Assembly: GCA_910580015.1 (NCBI GenBank)
Contig: CAJTVT010000046.1
Coordinates: 1-20,998 of the forward strand
Length of the DNA: 20,998 nt
Direction of reading: 5' to 3'
From: an uncultured Lachnospiraceae bacterium
Lineage (GTDB): Bacteria; Bacillota; Clostridia; Lachnospirales; Lachnospiraceae
How positions within the stretch are numbered: the stretch's first letter is position 1; the number at the start of each line of letters is the position of its first letter. Made by a program: the position numbers and the translations under genes. Under the pieces are notes generated by a model, which searched no databases, had not been told where the DNA came from, and saw nothing but the letters and a program-made list of their open reading frames with translations. Of the stretch, positions 1 through 9,068 are shown in pieces.

Positions 1-31
1 ATGAACTGTCAATTTTAATTTCGACCTGCAT
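1..31 (-). CDS. 5' end of a minus-strand gene (possible LytTR-type regulator), cut by the window edge
   Basis: Only ten codons lie in the window, reading MQVEIKIDSS from the ATG at 31. An AAAGAGGTG ribosome binding site at 38-46 sits six bases upstream of that ATG, and a good promoter lies just before it (65-93), so this is a real gene start. A short N-terminus of this kind (Met, acidic/hydrophobic alternation, KID) is familiar from small LytTR DNA-binding regulators of Firmicutes, but ten residues are far too few to assign a family. The identity is inference; the existence of a translated start is well supported. Confidence 0.5.
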   Translation of the reverse strand, partial: MQVEIKIDSS

Positions 32-64
32 GATAATCACCTCTTTCTTTTTCCTTACAATGTC

Positions 65-93
65 ATTATAAGTAAAGCAGATAATAGTTTCAA
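65..93 (-). promoter_or_regulatory. Sigma-A type promoter for the truncated left-edge gene
   Basis: Read on the minus strand, TTGAAA (93-88) is followed after exactly 17 bases by TATAAT (70-65). Transcription would start near 58, leaving a leader of roughly 27 bases that carries the ribosome binding site at 38-46. Confidence 0.7.
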
Positions 94-110
94 TGAATTT
101 GCGATAGTTG

Positions 111-129
111 GTTGATTTCGAAACACAAC
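111..129. promoter_or_regulatory. Imperfect palindrome upstream of the left-edge promoter, possible operator
   Basis: The arms GTTG (111-114) and CAAC (126-129) flank the perfect core TTTCGAAA (116-123). It lies about 18 bases upstream of the -35 box of the minus-strand promoter, where an activator or autoregulator could bind. The rest of the region 130-485 is AT-rich and non-coding, and I see no other feature in it. Confidence 0.25.
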
Positions 130-485
130 TGGTCAAAAATCCGTTCTGAGTTCTTAATATGAATAGCGACAAAAGAGTTTCAATTACCATTCTTTTTGAT
201 TTTTTGCCAGATGCTATATTGCGTGTATATTTCCGCCCATTAAGCAGAGAATTTACTCCTTTTATCTTTTAAGTATTGTGATATTTCTAATGTGAAACTT
301 ATATCGTTTCTGTCTACATAACATCCAACCTCACACAATCATCAACATTATTGCCGTCATCAATCATTGATAATTTATCTTTTGGTATATTCTATTGCGT
401 CATAAATTTTTATTATCTTTAATCCAATTATATTGACAAATTCAACAAATTTTTAAATTTTATAAGTCTTATTTTTTATAAATTC

Positions 486-514
486 TTGTATATTTTCTTT
501 TTCCTTGTTATAAT
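486..514 (+). promoter_or_regulatory. Promoter of the GH89 glycosidase gene
   Basis: TTGTAT (486-491), a 17-base spacer and a perfect TATAAT (509-514) preceded by TG one base away (506-507), that is, an extended -10 element. Transcription would start near 521. This is after the first in-frame ATG at 517, so it supports translation from the ATG at 553. Confidence 0.7.
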
Positions 515-552
515 ATTTGTATAAATTCTACAAAAAAGGAGGAACTAAAAGA

Positions 553-3500
553 ATGAAAATAGGTTTATTGAAACGGACAGCAAGCTTCCTGTTGGCTGTC
601 ATATTAATGTTTACTGCTGTTCCATTTACAGCACAAGCACAAGAGGACAATGATTCTGGAGGAGAACTGGAAAATATCAGCTCGGAATGCAATATAACAG
701 TTCCATCGTCACAAAGTTCAAATCCTGAATCCAATCTGGTGGATGGCGATCCCTCTTCATTGTGGGTAAACAACGGCTCACAATGGCCCTGCACACTTGA
801 ATTTCAACTACCTGCAGACAACACCAAATGTGTCAAAAAAGTGGTATTAAAATTTGAAAGCGTGGAAAACCGCAGCATGGATGTGAGTCTAGCATATGCA
901 TTGAACGGCGTCATAAGTGATTTGATACCAGCAGAAGGATCCTCCAAGACAGCGGTTCTCACGGAAGGCTATGAATACACCTTTGATACACCGCAGGCTA
1001 TGTCCCATTTATTTATCACTTTAACAAATCCAAACCCTGAAACACTATGGCCAGCCATTGCAGAAGTGGAAATATATGTAGACAAGGAGGGCGAGGAACA
1101 AATCATTCTGGAAAACCTTGCGCAAACCAAGGCTGTACAAATTGCTATGGAAGAAAGCGTCAATGCGCAGGAAAATAAGAGAAATGTAGCAGACGGTGAT
1201 TTTTCCACCTCTGCTCCTCTGCACACCAAAACCTTCCGTGAAATTCCATCTAACGGCATCCTGCCATTTGTGGAAATAGAACTGGATGCGGATCAACGGA
1301 TAAGACAGTTTATACTGGCTATGAAGGAAGATACTTCCGGCGCTGAATATAACTATAGAATTTCTGGGCGTTCCAAATGGAGCTCTTCCTATGAAGAAGT
1401 TGCTTCTGGCAGCATTGGAACCACTTCTGGTTCCAATAAAACTGAAATCGAAATAAACGAAACAGAATACCAATACTTAAAAGCAGAGTTTACCGCCAAA
1501 AATGAAGCGGCAAGATCAACCATACCACAGCTTGCTGAATTTCAGATTCTGGCAAATAAAGCCGTGGTTGCCACACCAGATGCAGGCAACATCGCATGGC
1601 GCAGCAAAGATCTGCATTCCAATACCAATCAAGATACGGTAAGCCGTATTGTGGATGGAAATAAGGAAAACACATGGTCTGCAACACAATATCCTGCCTA
1701 TGTAGATATCGGGCTGGGTGGAGAATACAACCTTTCCGAAATCGAAGTATATACGCCTTCTGAAGGATATTCCCAATATTCCTTGTATTACAGCAATGAC
1801 GGACAGAATTATTCCAAACTGGCAGAAAAAATCAGCAAAGATCCCTGCCCAAAAGAAGGGGAGGTTTACCAGGCAGGCGGCATAACAGCAAGCAGCGTGC
1901 GTATCCTGCTGGAATATAATTCAACCAGTTCTCAAGCTCTTTTAAATGAAGTACGCATCAAAGGTACGCGTGTCGGGGAGCAGACAGACGCCGAATTTGT
2001 CCCACCCGTTTCATTTGCAGATTCAAAATACAATGTATCCATTTCCGACCAAGACACCATAGATGAAGTAAACGGAATTATTCGCCGTAATATTGGAGAA
2101 TCCTATGTAAATTGGTTTACATTTTCCCTTGGTGAAGAAGCAGAATACGATTATTTCGAAATTGAAAACACGACTGATGGCAAAATCCATATCACCGGAA
2201 ATGATGGTATTTCCCTTGCCACTGGATTAAACCATTATCTGAAATACTACTGCAATGTATGCATCACACAAGTTGGAAACCAGATTAAAATGCCAGCGGC
2301 ACCTGTTCCAGTAGAAAAGAAAATCCATAAAGACTGCAAAGTACCATTACGCTATGCCTATAACTATTGCACTATGTCCTATACTATGGCATTCTGGGGT
2401 GAAGAAGAATGGCAGAAGGAAATTGATTGGCTTGCATTAAATGGCGTGAACGTTGTTTTAGATGTCACTGCACAAGAAGAAGTTTGGCGTCAGTTTTTAA
2501 GCGCACTGGGTTATACCCATGAAGAAACGAAAGACTATATTGCAGGACCTGCTTACTATGCCTGGGCATATATGGCAAATATGACCGGTTTTGGCGGTCC
2601 AGTACATGATTCCTGGTTTACCAATAGAACTGAGTTGGCACGCAAAAACCACCTAACCATGAGAAAACTCGGCATGCAACCCATTCTGCAAGGATATAGT
2701 GGTATGGTGCCAGTAGATATTGCACAAAAAGCAAAAGGAAATTATGCCATTGAAAACAACGATATCATTACACAAGGAAGCTGGTGCGCTTTCCGACGCC
2801 CAGACATGTTAAGAACCACATCTGACACTTATAAAAAGTATGCTGCATTATTCTATGAGTGCCAGCAGAATGTATTTGGCGATGTAACAGATTACTATGC
2901 AACAGACCCGTTCCATGAGGGTGGAAATACAGGTGGCATGAACACCGCGGATGTAAGCTCTAATGTGCTGGATGCTATGATTTCGCACAATACAGACGCA
3001 GTCTGGGTCATTCAGGCATGGCAGGGGAACCCGTCCGCAGCACTTGTAAATGGACTAGAAGGCCGAAAAGAACACGCGCTGATTCTGGATTTGTATGCAG
3101 AAAAAGATACACATTGGAATGATTCTGGCTACGCAGGCGGCAGAGAATTCCAATCTACCCCATGGGTATACTGCATGTTAAATAACTTTGGTGGTCGTAT
3201 GGGCTTACATGGTCATATGGATAATCTGGTAAGTGGCGTCGTAGAAGCAGCCAACACCGCACAAAAATTAACAGGAATTGGCATTACACCAGAAGGTTCC
3301 CAGAATAACCCTGTACTTTACGATCTGTTGTTTGAAACTGTCTGGTGCGACGATGCCAGCAAACCATTAAAAGAAATTGACACTTCTGTATGGCTTAGAG
3401 ATTACGCTGCCAGACGTTATGGCGCAGAAAGCGAAAACGCATACCAGGCACTACTGATATTAGAAAATACGGTTTACAAAGCTTCCTTAAATATGCGTGG

Positions 3501-6372
3501 CCAAGGTGCACCAGAATCCTATATTAACGCTCGTCCTTCCACCAGCATTAACGCGGCTTCCACTTGGGGCAACGCGATCATCGGCTATGAAATGGAAGAA
3601 CTGGAAAAAGCAGCAGAACTTCTACTAAAGGATTATGAGCTCTTAAAAGACAGCGATGGGTATCAGTACGATCTTGCAGATATTTTAAAACAGGTACTTT
3701 CAAATTCCTCACAGAGTTTCCATCGCCAAATGATTGAAGCATTAAATCAAAATGATTTGCAAGCATTTACAGAGGCCTCCGACAATTTCTTAAGTTTGAT
3801 CGACAAAACTGAAGAAGTTCTCAGCACAAGAAAAGAATTTTTACTCGGCACCTGGGTTGCGTGTGCAAAAGCTCTGGCAGATGGCACAGACGATTTTACA
3901 AAAGATCTGTATGAATTTAATGCAAAAACCCTTGTCACAACCTGGGGTGCCTATCCACAGGCAGAATCCGGCGGCTTACATGATTACTCCAACCGTCAAT
4001 GGGCAGGACTGACCAAAGACTTATACAAAGAACGTTGGAGTCGTTGGATTGATTATCAGAAAGAACGACTTAGCGGAAACAGCCCACAGGCACTTAATTG
4101 GTTTCCATTTGAATGGGAATGGGCCCGTGCAAACATTGAATATACCACAGAGCCGTCCACGAATACAGATATAAAAGAGCTTGGTGAAGAGATTTTAAAT
4201 GATTACAATTCCTTTGATCCTTCTGAAAACGACCAAAACGATTACCCAACCCAAAAAATGAGCATCAAAGAGGTTGGAAGTGAAGCCGCCTTTGACAATA
4301 ATTATTCGAACTATGTATTGGACGGAGATCCTAATACTATTTGGCATACCGACTGGTCTAGCAATGAAGATAAACAATCTTATGACAAGCATTATCTGGT
4401 ATTTGAACTGGAAGAAGAAACCGAAATAGCTGGACTGCGTTACCTGCCAAGACAGGAAGGCGGTATCAACGGAATTATTACTGGATACCAGATATTTGTC
4501 AGCAACGATAACATAAACTATGAGCTTGCCGTGGAAGGAACATGGGGCGAAGATACCTCTTGGAAAACAGCTAATTTCCCACAAACAAAAAAAGCCAAAT
4601 ATGTCAAATTTAAATCAACGCAAGCACGTTCCAACGAAACAGCGCAAGGATTTGTATTTTCAAGCGCCGCAGAAATCCGGCTGACTCTTCCCGCAATCCC
4701 AGTTGAGAGCATCCAGATAACAGCGGATAAAACAAACTTAGAAATCGGTGAAACTCTGCAACTTCAGGCAAATGTTCTTCCAGAGAATGCAACAGGCAAA
4801 ACTCTTGCCTGGGAATCTTCCGATAAGACAATTGCCACAGTAAGCAAAAAAGGATTCGTAACAGCAAAAGGGGAAGGCACTGTAACCATTACGGCAAAAG
4901 CAAAAGACGGCAGCGATGTATCAGACACCATCACATTGACTGTACTGCCTACCAAGGTAACAAGCATTCAACTATCTGCCGCAGAAAACAAAACCTCCCT
5001 GAAAATCAACGAAACCGTTCAGATTAACGCTGTTGTTCTTCCAGAGGAGGCAAAGGACAAATCGCTCTCCTGGACATCAAGCAATACGGATGTCGCCACC
5101 GTGGACGCAAACGGACTGGTGACAGCAAAAGCGGAAGGTGAAGTAACCATCACGGCAAAAGCAAAAGATGGCAGCAACAGTTCTGGATCTATCACACTGA
5201 CGGTACTTTCCATCCCAGTAACAAGCATTCAATTATCCGCTGATACAACTTCTCTGAAAATCGGAGAAACGGCCCAGATCCATGCTACGATACTCCCAGA
5301 AGATGCAGAAGATAAAACACTCACTTTTACTTCCGCAAACCCGGATGTAGCATCCGTAGACGCAAAGGGACTGGTAACAGCAAAAACAGTGGGTAGTACA
5401 ACGATTACAGCAACCGCTAAAGACGGCAGCGGAGTAAGCGCTACTATTATCTTTACAGTAACCAAACAACCAGATACACCTAAACCTCTGCCCCAAAAAG
5501 GAACGATTGTGAACATCAAACCATTCAAGTTCTGCATCACAGCTTCCACTTCTTCCAAAAAGACGGTAGCTGTTACCAAGTTCACAGATAATAAGAGCTC
5601 CAAAATGACGATTCCGTCAACGATACAAATAGAGGGGTACACATATAAGGTAACAGAAATTTCTGCGAACGCGTTCCAGAACAATAAAAAACTTACACAG
5701 GTTACCATCAGCAAATATATTCACACCATTGGAACGAATTCATTCAGCGGATGTAAGAATATCGCAAACGTATCCATAAAATCCACGGTGCTGAAAAAGA
5801 TTGGTAATAATGCTTTCAAAAACATCAAGAAAAATGCAAAGATTACCGTGCCAGAAAAGCAATACAGCACTTACAAAAAATTGCTGAAAAATGCAAAAAC
5901 AGCAGAGAGTATAAAAATAATGAAACCTCTGCCCAAAAAGGGAACCGTCGTAAACCTGAAACCATTCAAGTTCCGCATTACAGCTTCCACTTCTTCCAAA
6001 AAGACGGTAGCTGTTACCAAGTTTACGGATAGTAAGAGCTCTAAAATGACAATTCCATCAACGGTAAAGATAAATGGATACACATACAAAGTAACAGAAA
6101 TTTCCGCAAATGCCTTCAAGAACAATAAAAAACTCAAACAAGTTACCATCAGCAAATATATTCAGACCATTGGAACGAATTCATTTAGCGGATGTAAAAA
6201 TATCGCAAACGTGTCCATAAAATCCACAGTGCTGAAAAAGATTGGTAACAATGCTTTCAAAGGCATCAAGAAAAATGCAAAGATTACCGTACCAAAAAAG
6301 CAATACAGCACTTACAAGAAACTGCTGAAAAACGCAAAAACAGCAAAAACGATTAAAATCGTTAAAAAATAA
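553..6372 (+). CDS. Secreted alpha-N-acetylglucosaminidase, family GH89, with carbohydrate-binding, BIG2 and BspA-like repeat domains
   Basis: The product is predicted to hydrolyse terminal alpha-GlcNAc from glycans outside the cell. The ATG at 553 is chosen over the in-frame ATG at 517 because GGAGG lies at 538-542, a signal peptide starts there (cleavage likely after AQA, about residue 30), and 517 lies upstream of the expected transcription start. Domains of the 1939-residue protein: three F5/8C (CBM32-like) modules at about 40-175, 187-336 and 345-476; GH89 N-terminal domain about 486-580; catalytic barrel about 595-930; helical C-domain to about 1203; a fourth F5/8C module about 1235-1378; three BIG2 domains about 1384-1638; two BspA-type LRR_5 blocks to the end. 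By comparison with human NAGLU, the catalytic pair should be Glu789 (DPFHEGG) and Glu914 (GITPEG). There is no LPXTG anchor, so surface retention, if any, would rest on the repeats. The gene stands alone with its own promoter and terminator. Confidence 0.93.
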   Translation: MKIGLLKRTASFLLAVILMFTAVPFTAQAQEDNDSGGELENISSECNITVPSSQSSNPESNLVDGDPSSLWVNNGSQWPCTLEFQLPADNTKCVKKVVLKFESVENRSMDVSLAYALNGVISDLIPAEGSSKTAVLTEGYEYTFDTPQAMSHLFITLTNPNPETLWPAIAEVEIYVDKEGEEQIILENLAQTKAVQIAMEESVNAQENKRNVADGDFSTSAPLHTKTFREIPSNGILPFVEIELDADQRIRQFILAMKEDTSGAEYNYRISGRSKWSSSYEEVASGSIGTTSGSNKTEIEINETEYQYLKAEFTAKNEAARSTIPQLAEFQILANKAVVATPDAGNIAWRSKDLHSNTNQDTVSRIVDGNKENTWSATQYPAYVDIGLGGEYNLSEIEVYTPSEGYSQYSLYYSNDGQNYSKLAEKISKDPCPKEGEVYQAGGITASSVRILLEYNSTSSQALLNEVRIKGTRVGEQTDAEFVPPVSFADSKYNVSISDQDTIDEVNGIIRRNIGESYVNWFTFSLGEEAEYDYFEIENTTDGKIHITGNDGISLATGLNHYLKYYCNVCITQVGNQIKMPAAPVPVEKKIHKDCKVPLRYAYNYCTMSYTMAFWGEEEWQKEIDWLALNGVNVVLDVTAQEEVWRQFLSALGYTHEETKDYIAGPAYYAWAYMANMTGFGGPVHDSWFTNRTELARKNHLTMRKLGMQPILQGYSGMVPVDIAQKAKGNYAIENNDIITQGSWCAFRRPDMLRTTSDTYKKYAALFYECQQNVFGDVTDYYATDPFHEGGNTGGMNTADVSSNVLDAMISHNTDAVWVIQAWQGNPSAALVNGLEGRKEHALILDLYAEKDTHWNDSGYAGGREFQSTPWVYCMLNNFGGRMGLHGHMDNLVSGVVEAANTAQKLTGIGITPEGSQNNPVLYDLLFETVWCDDASKPLKEIDTSVWLRDYAARRYGAESENAYQALLILENTVYKASLNMRGQGAPESYINARPSTSINAASTWGNAIIGYEMEELEKAAELLLKDYELLKDSDGYQYDLADILKQVLSNSSQSFHRQMIEALNQNDLQAFTEASDNFLSLIDKTEEVLSTRKEFLLGTWVACAKALADGTDDFTKDLYEFNAKTLVTTWGAYPQAESGGLHDYSNRQWAGLTKDLYKERWSRWIDYQKERLSGNSPQALNWFPFEWEWARANIEYTTEPSTNTDIKELGEEILNDYNSFDPSENDQNDYPTQKMSIKEVGSEAAFDNNYSNYVLDGDPNTIWHTDWSSNEDKQSYDKHYLVFELEEETEIAGLRYLPRQEGGINGIITGYQIFVSNDNINYELAVEGTWGEDTSWKTANFPQTKKAKYVKFKSTQARSNETAQGFVFSSAAEIRLTLPAIPVESIQITADKTNLEIGETLQLQANVLPENATGKTLAWESSDKTIATVSKKGFVTAKGEGTVTITAKAKDGSDVSDTITLTVLPTKVTSIQLSAAENKTSLKINETVQINAVVLPEEAKDKSLSWTSSNTDVATVDANGLVTAKAEGEVTITAKAKDGSNSSGSITLTVLSIPVTSIQLSADTTSLKIGETAQIHATILPEDAEDKTLTFTSANPDVASVDAKGLVTAKTVGSTTITATAKDGSGVSATIIFTVTKQPDTPKPLPQKGTIVNIKPFKFCITASTSSKKTVAVTKFTDNKSSKMTIPSTIQIEGYTYKVTEISANAFQNNKKLTQVTISKYIHTIGTNSFSGCKNIANVSIKSTVLKKIGNNAFKNIKKNAKITVPEKQYSTYKKLLKNAKTAESIKIMKPLPKKGTVVNLKPFKFRITASTSSKKTVAVTKFTDSKSSKMTIPSTVKINGYTYKVTEISANAFKNNKKLKQVTISKYIQTIGTNSFSGCKNIANVSIKSTVLKKIGNNAFKGIKKNAKITVPKKQYSTYKKLLKNAKTAKTIKIVKK
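4702..5466 (+). repeat. Three tandem BIG2 (bacterial Ig-like group 2) domain repeats
   Basis: Three consecutive units of about 84-87 codons start near 4702, 4957 and 5218. Each begins with V-x-SIQ and contains LP-E-A, the D-x-G-x-VTAK strand and a final TITLTVL-like strand. Nearly identical DNA such as GTAACCAT(T/C)ACGGCAAAAG recurs 261 bases apart (4882 and 5143), which points to recent unequal duplication. Confidence 0.85.
5485..5925 (+). repeat. Tandem 441-bp duplication, copy 1 (BspA-like LRR_5 block)
   Basis: The unit runs from PLPQKGTIVNIKPF to KIMK, 147 codons. It holds LRR_5-type repeats such as ISANAF, TISKYI, IGTNSFSGCKN and IGNNAF. It is followed directly by a second copy with the same length and order. 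Confidence 0.9.
5926..6366 (+). repeat. Tandem 441-bp duplication, copy 2 (BspA-like LRR_5 block)
   Basis: This is the second copy of the preceding block, starting at PLPKKGTVVNLKPF. The two differ by scattered, mostly conservative substitutions with no indel that I can see, so the duplication is fairly recent or kept homogeneous by recombination. Confidence 0.9.
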
Positions 6373-6427
6373 GTGGCAAATTTGAACTAATAAACTACTT
6401 CTAGACAGAACCATAGGAAAAACAACA

Positions 6428-6469
6428 AAACAGGTATGATGGAGTAAGCATATTCCATCATACCTGTTT
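6428..6469 (+). terminator. Hairpin terminator between convergent genes, probably bidirectional
   Basis: A perfect 16-bp stem pairs AAACAGGTATGATGGA (6428-6443) with its complement at 6454-6469, across a 10-base loop. It lies 55 bases after the GH89 stop codon. On the minus strand the stem is followed by a T-rich run (complement of 6415-6430), so it can also stop transcripts arriving from the DUF1653 gene. Confidence 0.8.
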
Positions 6470-6548
6470 GAATTTACATCCTCTGTGATACGTATCATGT
6501 ACAGACTTTACCACGTATCTGAAAATCGTCTATAAATTTTCATCTCAA

Positions 6549-7046
6549 TCATCGAAGCCTTGTACATTCGTATTTTTGAAATGTACGAACACAGGATTTC
6601 AATTCCTCGTATCGCTGTTCCAAAGGGCCCTCCTCGATAACCACATCCAACACCACGGCCATGTTATTCACCATTCGATCGTTCAGTACATCTCGCATTC
6701 CCAATAAAATCTGATATTTCTCTTCCATTGTCTCAGCGTCAAAAAATTCCATCAATTTATCCTCTGCACTTTTGTTTTCCACTTCCATTGACTGCTCAAT
6801 GACTTCCTCCTGCTGTCCAGCTAACTGAAAGCGATATTCCTGCTGTACCTGAGGATATTTTTCCTTATCCACTTGACTGATAAACATGGAGAGTGGTCTT
6901 GCGTATATTTTAAAATCACCATACAAAGCCTGGTAAATTACTAATTTCTCTTCTGTCTCTGAATGTTCTGCAACCGTAATCACTTGATACAATTTATCCT
7001 TAAAGTGTAAATACTTTTCTCCTGATCTGGGTATTCCCTGGGGCAT
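6549..7046 (-). CDS. DUF1653 domain protein with a C-terminal extension
   Basis: The first 70 or so residues (PRSGEKYLHFKDKLYQV, then VIYQALYGDFKIYARPL) match the DUF1653 family, a small domain of unknown function common in Firmicutes. About 90 further residues, acidic and probably helical, follow it (165 in total). The ATG at 7046 is preferred to the ATG two codons earlier (7052): the GAGGA element directly abuts the earlier one but is well spaced for 7046, and family members usually begin with MP. The gene follows ktrA after 35 bases and is probably cotranscribed with ktrB-ktrA. A link to potassium uptake rests on position only. Confidence 0.8.
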   Translation of the reverse strand: MPQGIPRSGEKYLHFKDKLYQVITVAEHSETEEKLVIYQALYGDFKIYARPLSMFISQVDKEKYPQVQQEYRFQLAGQQEEVIEQSMEVENKSAEDKLMEFFDAETMEEKYQILLGMRDVLNDRMVNNMAVVLDVVIEEGPLEQRYEELKSCVRTFQKYECTRLR

Positions 7047-7081
7047 CTTCATTCCTCTTTTCCTAAATAATAATATTTTAC

Positions 7082-7729
7082 TTATAACCGTTTCACAATC
7101 CGGTCAATATCTTCTTTTTTTCCAATTACCATTAAGTGTTCCTGCGCTGTAAAAATATGATCTGCATCAGGCAAGAGGGTACTTTGTCCTTCCTTCTTGA
7201 TTCCCAAAATATTCGCATTATATTTTACACGGAAATTCATCTGCTTGATGGATTTGCCTACCCATTCCTCCAACGGCTGGATTTCATAGATAGAATAATC
7301 CCCCATCTCCATATAATCATAAACATGGTTCGCACTAACCTTAATTGCAATTCGTTTTGCAATATCCCGATCGGGATAAACCACTTCATCCGCACCATTG
7401 CGCAACAAAAATTTTGCTTGAATATCCCTAGTGGCCTTGCTAATGACATATGGCGCTCCCATCTCTTTTAAAAGACTGGTAATCTCCAGACTACTCTGAA
7501 AATTGGTGCCAATACAGACAAAACAGATATCAAAATTACTGACACCAAAACTGCGCAGCACCTCTTCCCTGGTACAATCTGCAATCTTTACACTTGTGAC
7601 AACAGAAAGAATATCTTCCAAATTATCCTCTTTCTCATCCACCGCCATCACATCATTTCCATTCTGAACCAAGTCCATACATAAATGTTTCCCAAATCTT
7701 CCAATTCCAATGACCAATATTGATTTCAT
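7082..7729 (-). CDS. ktrA: Potassium uptake regulatory subunit KtrA/TrkA (RCK domain)
   Basis: This is a cytoplasmic gating subunit of a Ktr/Trk potassium channel-transporter. The N-terminal RCK_N (TrkA-N) Rossmann fold shows the nucleotide-binding GIGRFG motif at residues 8-13 and an acidic residue after the second strand (AVDEKE). The RCK_C domain covers about residues 130-215 and ends with the strand pattern HLMVIGKKEDIDRI. In Firmicutes the RCK_C domain of KtrA binds c-di-AMP, which closes the channel; this is family knowledge not tested here. The ATG at 7729 is chosen because AGGAGA lies nine bases upstream, overlapping the ktrB stop codon; a GTG at 7735 is possible but too close to that site. 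The 215-residue length is normal for KtrA and about half that of enterobacterial TrkA. Confidence 0.9.
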   Translation of the reverse strand: MKSILVIGIGRFGKHLCMDLVQNGNDVMAVDEKEDNLEDILSVVTSVKIADCTREEVLRSFGVSNFDICFVCIGTNFQSSLEITSLLKEMGAPYVISKATRDIQAKFLLRNGADEVVYPDRDIAKRIAIKVSANHVYDYMEMGDYSIYEIQPLEEWVGKSIKQMNFRVKYNANILGIKKEGQSTLLPDADHIFTAQEHLMVIGKKEDIDRIVKRL

Positions 7730-7742
7730 ATCCACATTTCTC

Positions 7743-9068
7743 CTAACCGATCGTTATTCGTTCCACAGGCAATTTTACCTTGGGATTATGTTTCCGCTCC
7801 GTAAACGACAATGCAAAAGACATACTTCCAATTCTACCGCAATACATTAGTAAAATTAGCATATATTTTGACCATATAGAAACATCTCTTGTAATCCCCG
7901 TGGATATTCCCACGGTTCCAATGGCAGAAAATACCTCCATAAAAATATCTGACAAGGGAATTGGCTCCATTCCCGCCATAAACAAAGTACATACCACTGC
8001 CAGCATCAAATTAATAAAAAATACTGTGGAAGCCTTTTTAATGGAATCTTCATCCATTCTCCTCCCAAATATATTCAACCCACTCTGATTGCGCAGTGTA
8101 GACCAAATATACAATAAAATTACCATCATCGTTGTAGTTTTTATGCCTCCAGCAGTGGAACCAGGGCTTCCTCCAATAAACATCAATACCACCGTCAACA
8201 TTCTGGAACTTTCCGTATATGCTGCCGTATCAATGGTATTAAATCCTGCCGTCCTGGGTGTCACTGCCCCAAAAACAGATGCAAGAATCTTCCCCTTCAT
8301 ATCCAAATCAGCTAAATTTTCATATTCAAAAAGATAAAAACAAACACTTCCAACTACAATCAAAATCAACGTCATCGTAAGTACAATTTTGGTGTGAAGA
8401 AGATATTTTTTTATCTTCCACTTATGAACGGAAATATCATCCCAAACGATAAAACCAATTCCCCCAATCACAATCAGGGCCATAATCACAAAATTCACAA
8501 GCAAATCATCACGGTATGCCATCAGAGAGCTATATGGTTCCAACTTCCCCATCAAATCAAATCCCGCATTACAAAACGCAGAAATAGAATGAAAAATCCC
8601 ATACCAAATCCCCTCTGCAATTCCAAACTGAGGAATAAATCGAATCATCAGAAGAATCGCCCCAATCCCCTCAAAAATTAAGGCATAACACACAATTTTT
8701 TGGACGAGACGCACCGTACCTCCAATCTGCAATGTATTGATACTCTCCTGAATTAAATTTCTCTCCTTCAGGCCAATACGACGTTTCATAAAAATGGAAA
8801 AAAACACACCAATTGTAATAAATCCCAATCCACCAATCTGAATCAACAGAAGGATGACCGCCTGTCCAAACAAAGTCCAGTTTGTGTAGGTGTCAACCAC
8901 AATCAGTCCTGTCACACAGGTACTGCTGGCAGCAGTGAAAAGAGCATTGAGAAATCCTGCGCTTTCCCCACTTTTGGAGGATATTGGAAGCATCAGAAGG
9001 ATTGTTCCCACTACAATAATCAATAAAAAACCAAGGGCAATGGTCTGTACCCTGCTTAACCTCTGCAT
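7743..9068 (-). CDS. ktrB: Potassium-translocating subunit KtrB/TrkH
   Basis: A 441-residue membrane protein with the four repeated M1-P-M2 units of the Ktr/Trk/HKT superfamily. The four selectivity-filter loops are visible: SSTCVTGLIVVD (about residue 50), SAFCNAGFDL, TPRTAGFNTID and IGTVGISTGIT. The gene precedes ktrA with only about a dozen bases between stop and start, and the ktrA ribosome binding site overlaps its stop, so the two are coupled. The ATG at 9068 has GAGGAG eight bases upstream. I found no convincing promoter in the 120 bases before it, which mostly hold the che terminator. There is no room there for a ydaO-type c-di-AMP riboswitch. Confidence 0.93.
   Translation of the reverse strand: MQRLSRVQTIALGFLLIIVVGTILLMLPISSKSGESAGFLNALFTAASSTCVTGLIVVDTYTNWTLFGQAVILLLIQIGGLGFITIGVFFSIFMKRRIGLKERNLIQESINTLQIGGTVRLVQKIVCYALIFEGIGAILLMIRFIPQFGIAEGIWYGIFHSISAFCNAGFDLMGKLEPYSSLMAYRDDLLVNFVIMALIVIGGIGFIVWDDISVHKWKIKKYLLHTKIVLTMTLILIVVGSVCFYLFEYENLADLDMKGKILASVFGAVTPRTAGFNTIDTAAYTESSRMLTVVLMFIGGSPGSTAGGIKTTTMMVILLYIWSTLRNQSGLNIFGRRMDEDSIKKASTVFFINLMLAVVCTLFMAGMEPIPLSDIFMEVFSAIGTVGISTGITRDVSIWSKYMLILLMYCGRIGSMSFALSFTERKHNPKVKLPVERITIG

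Noticed and set aside
517..552. In-frame ATG at 517 as the start of the glycosidase gene
   Set aside because: It lies at or before the expected transcription start and has no ribosome binding site. The ATG at 553 has GGAGG and begins a proper signal peptide.
5229..5714. 161-codon minus-strand open frame inside the glycosidase repeats
   Set aside because: It mirrors the repetitive BIG2/LRR coding sequence, and a similar frame recurs in the second repeat copy (5871-6155), as expected of a shadow.
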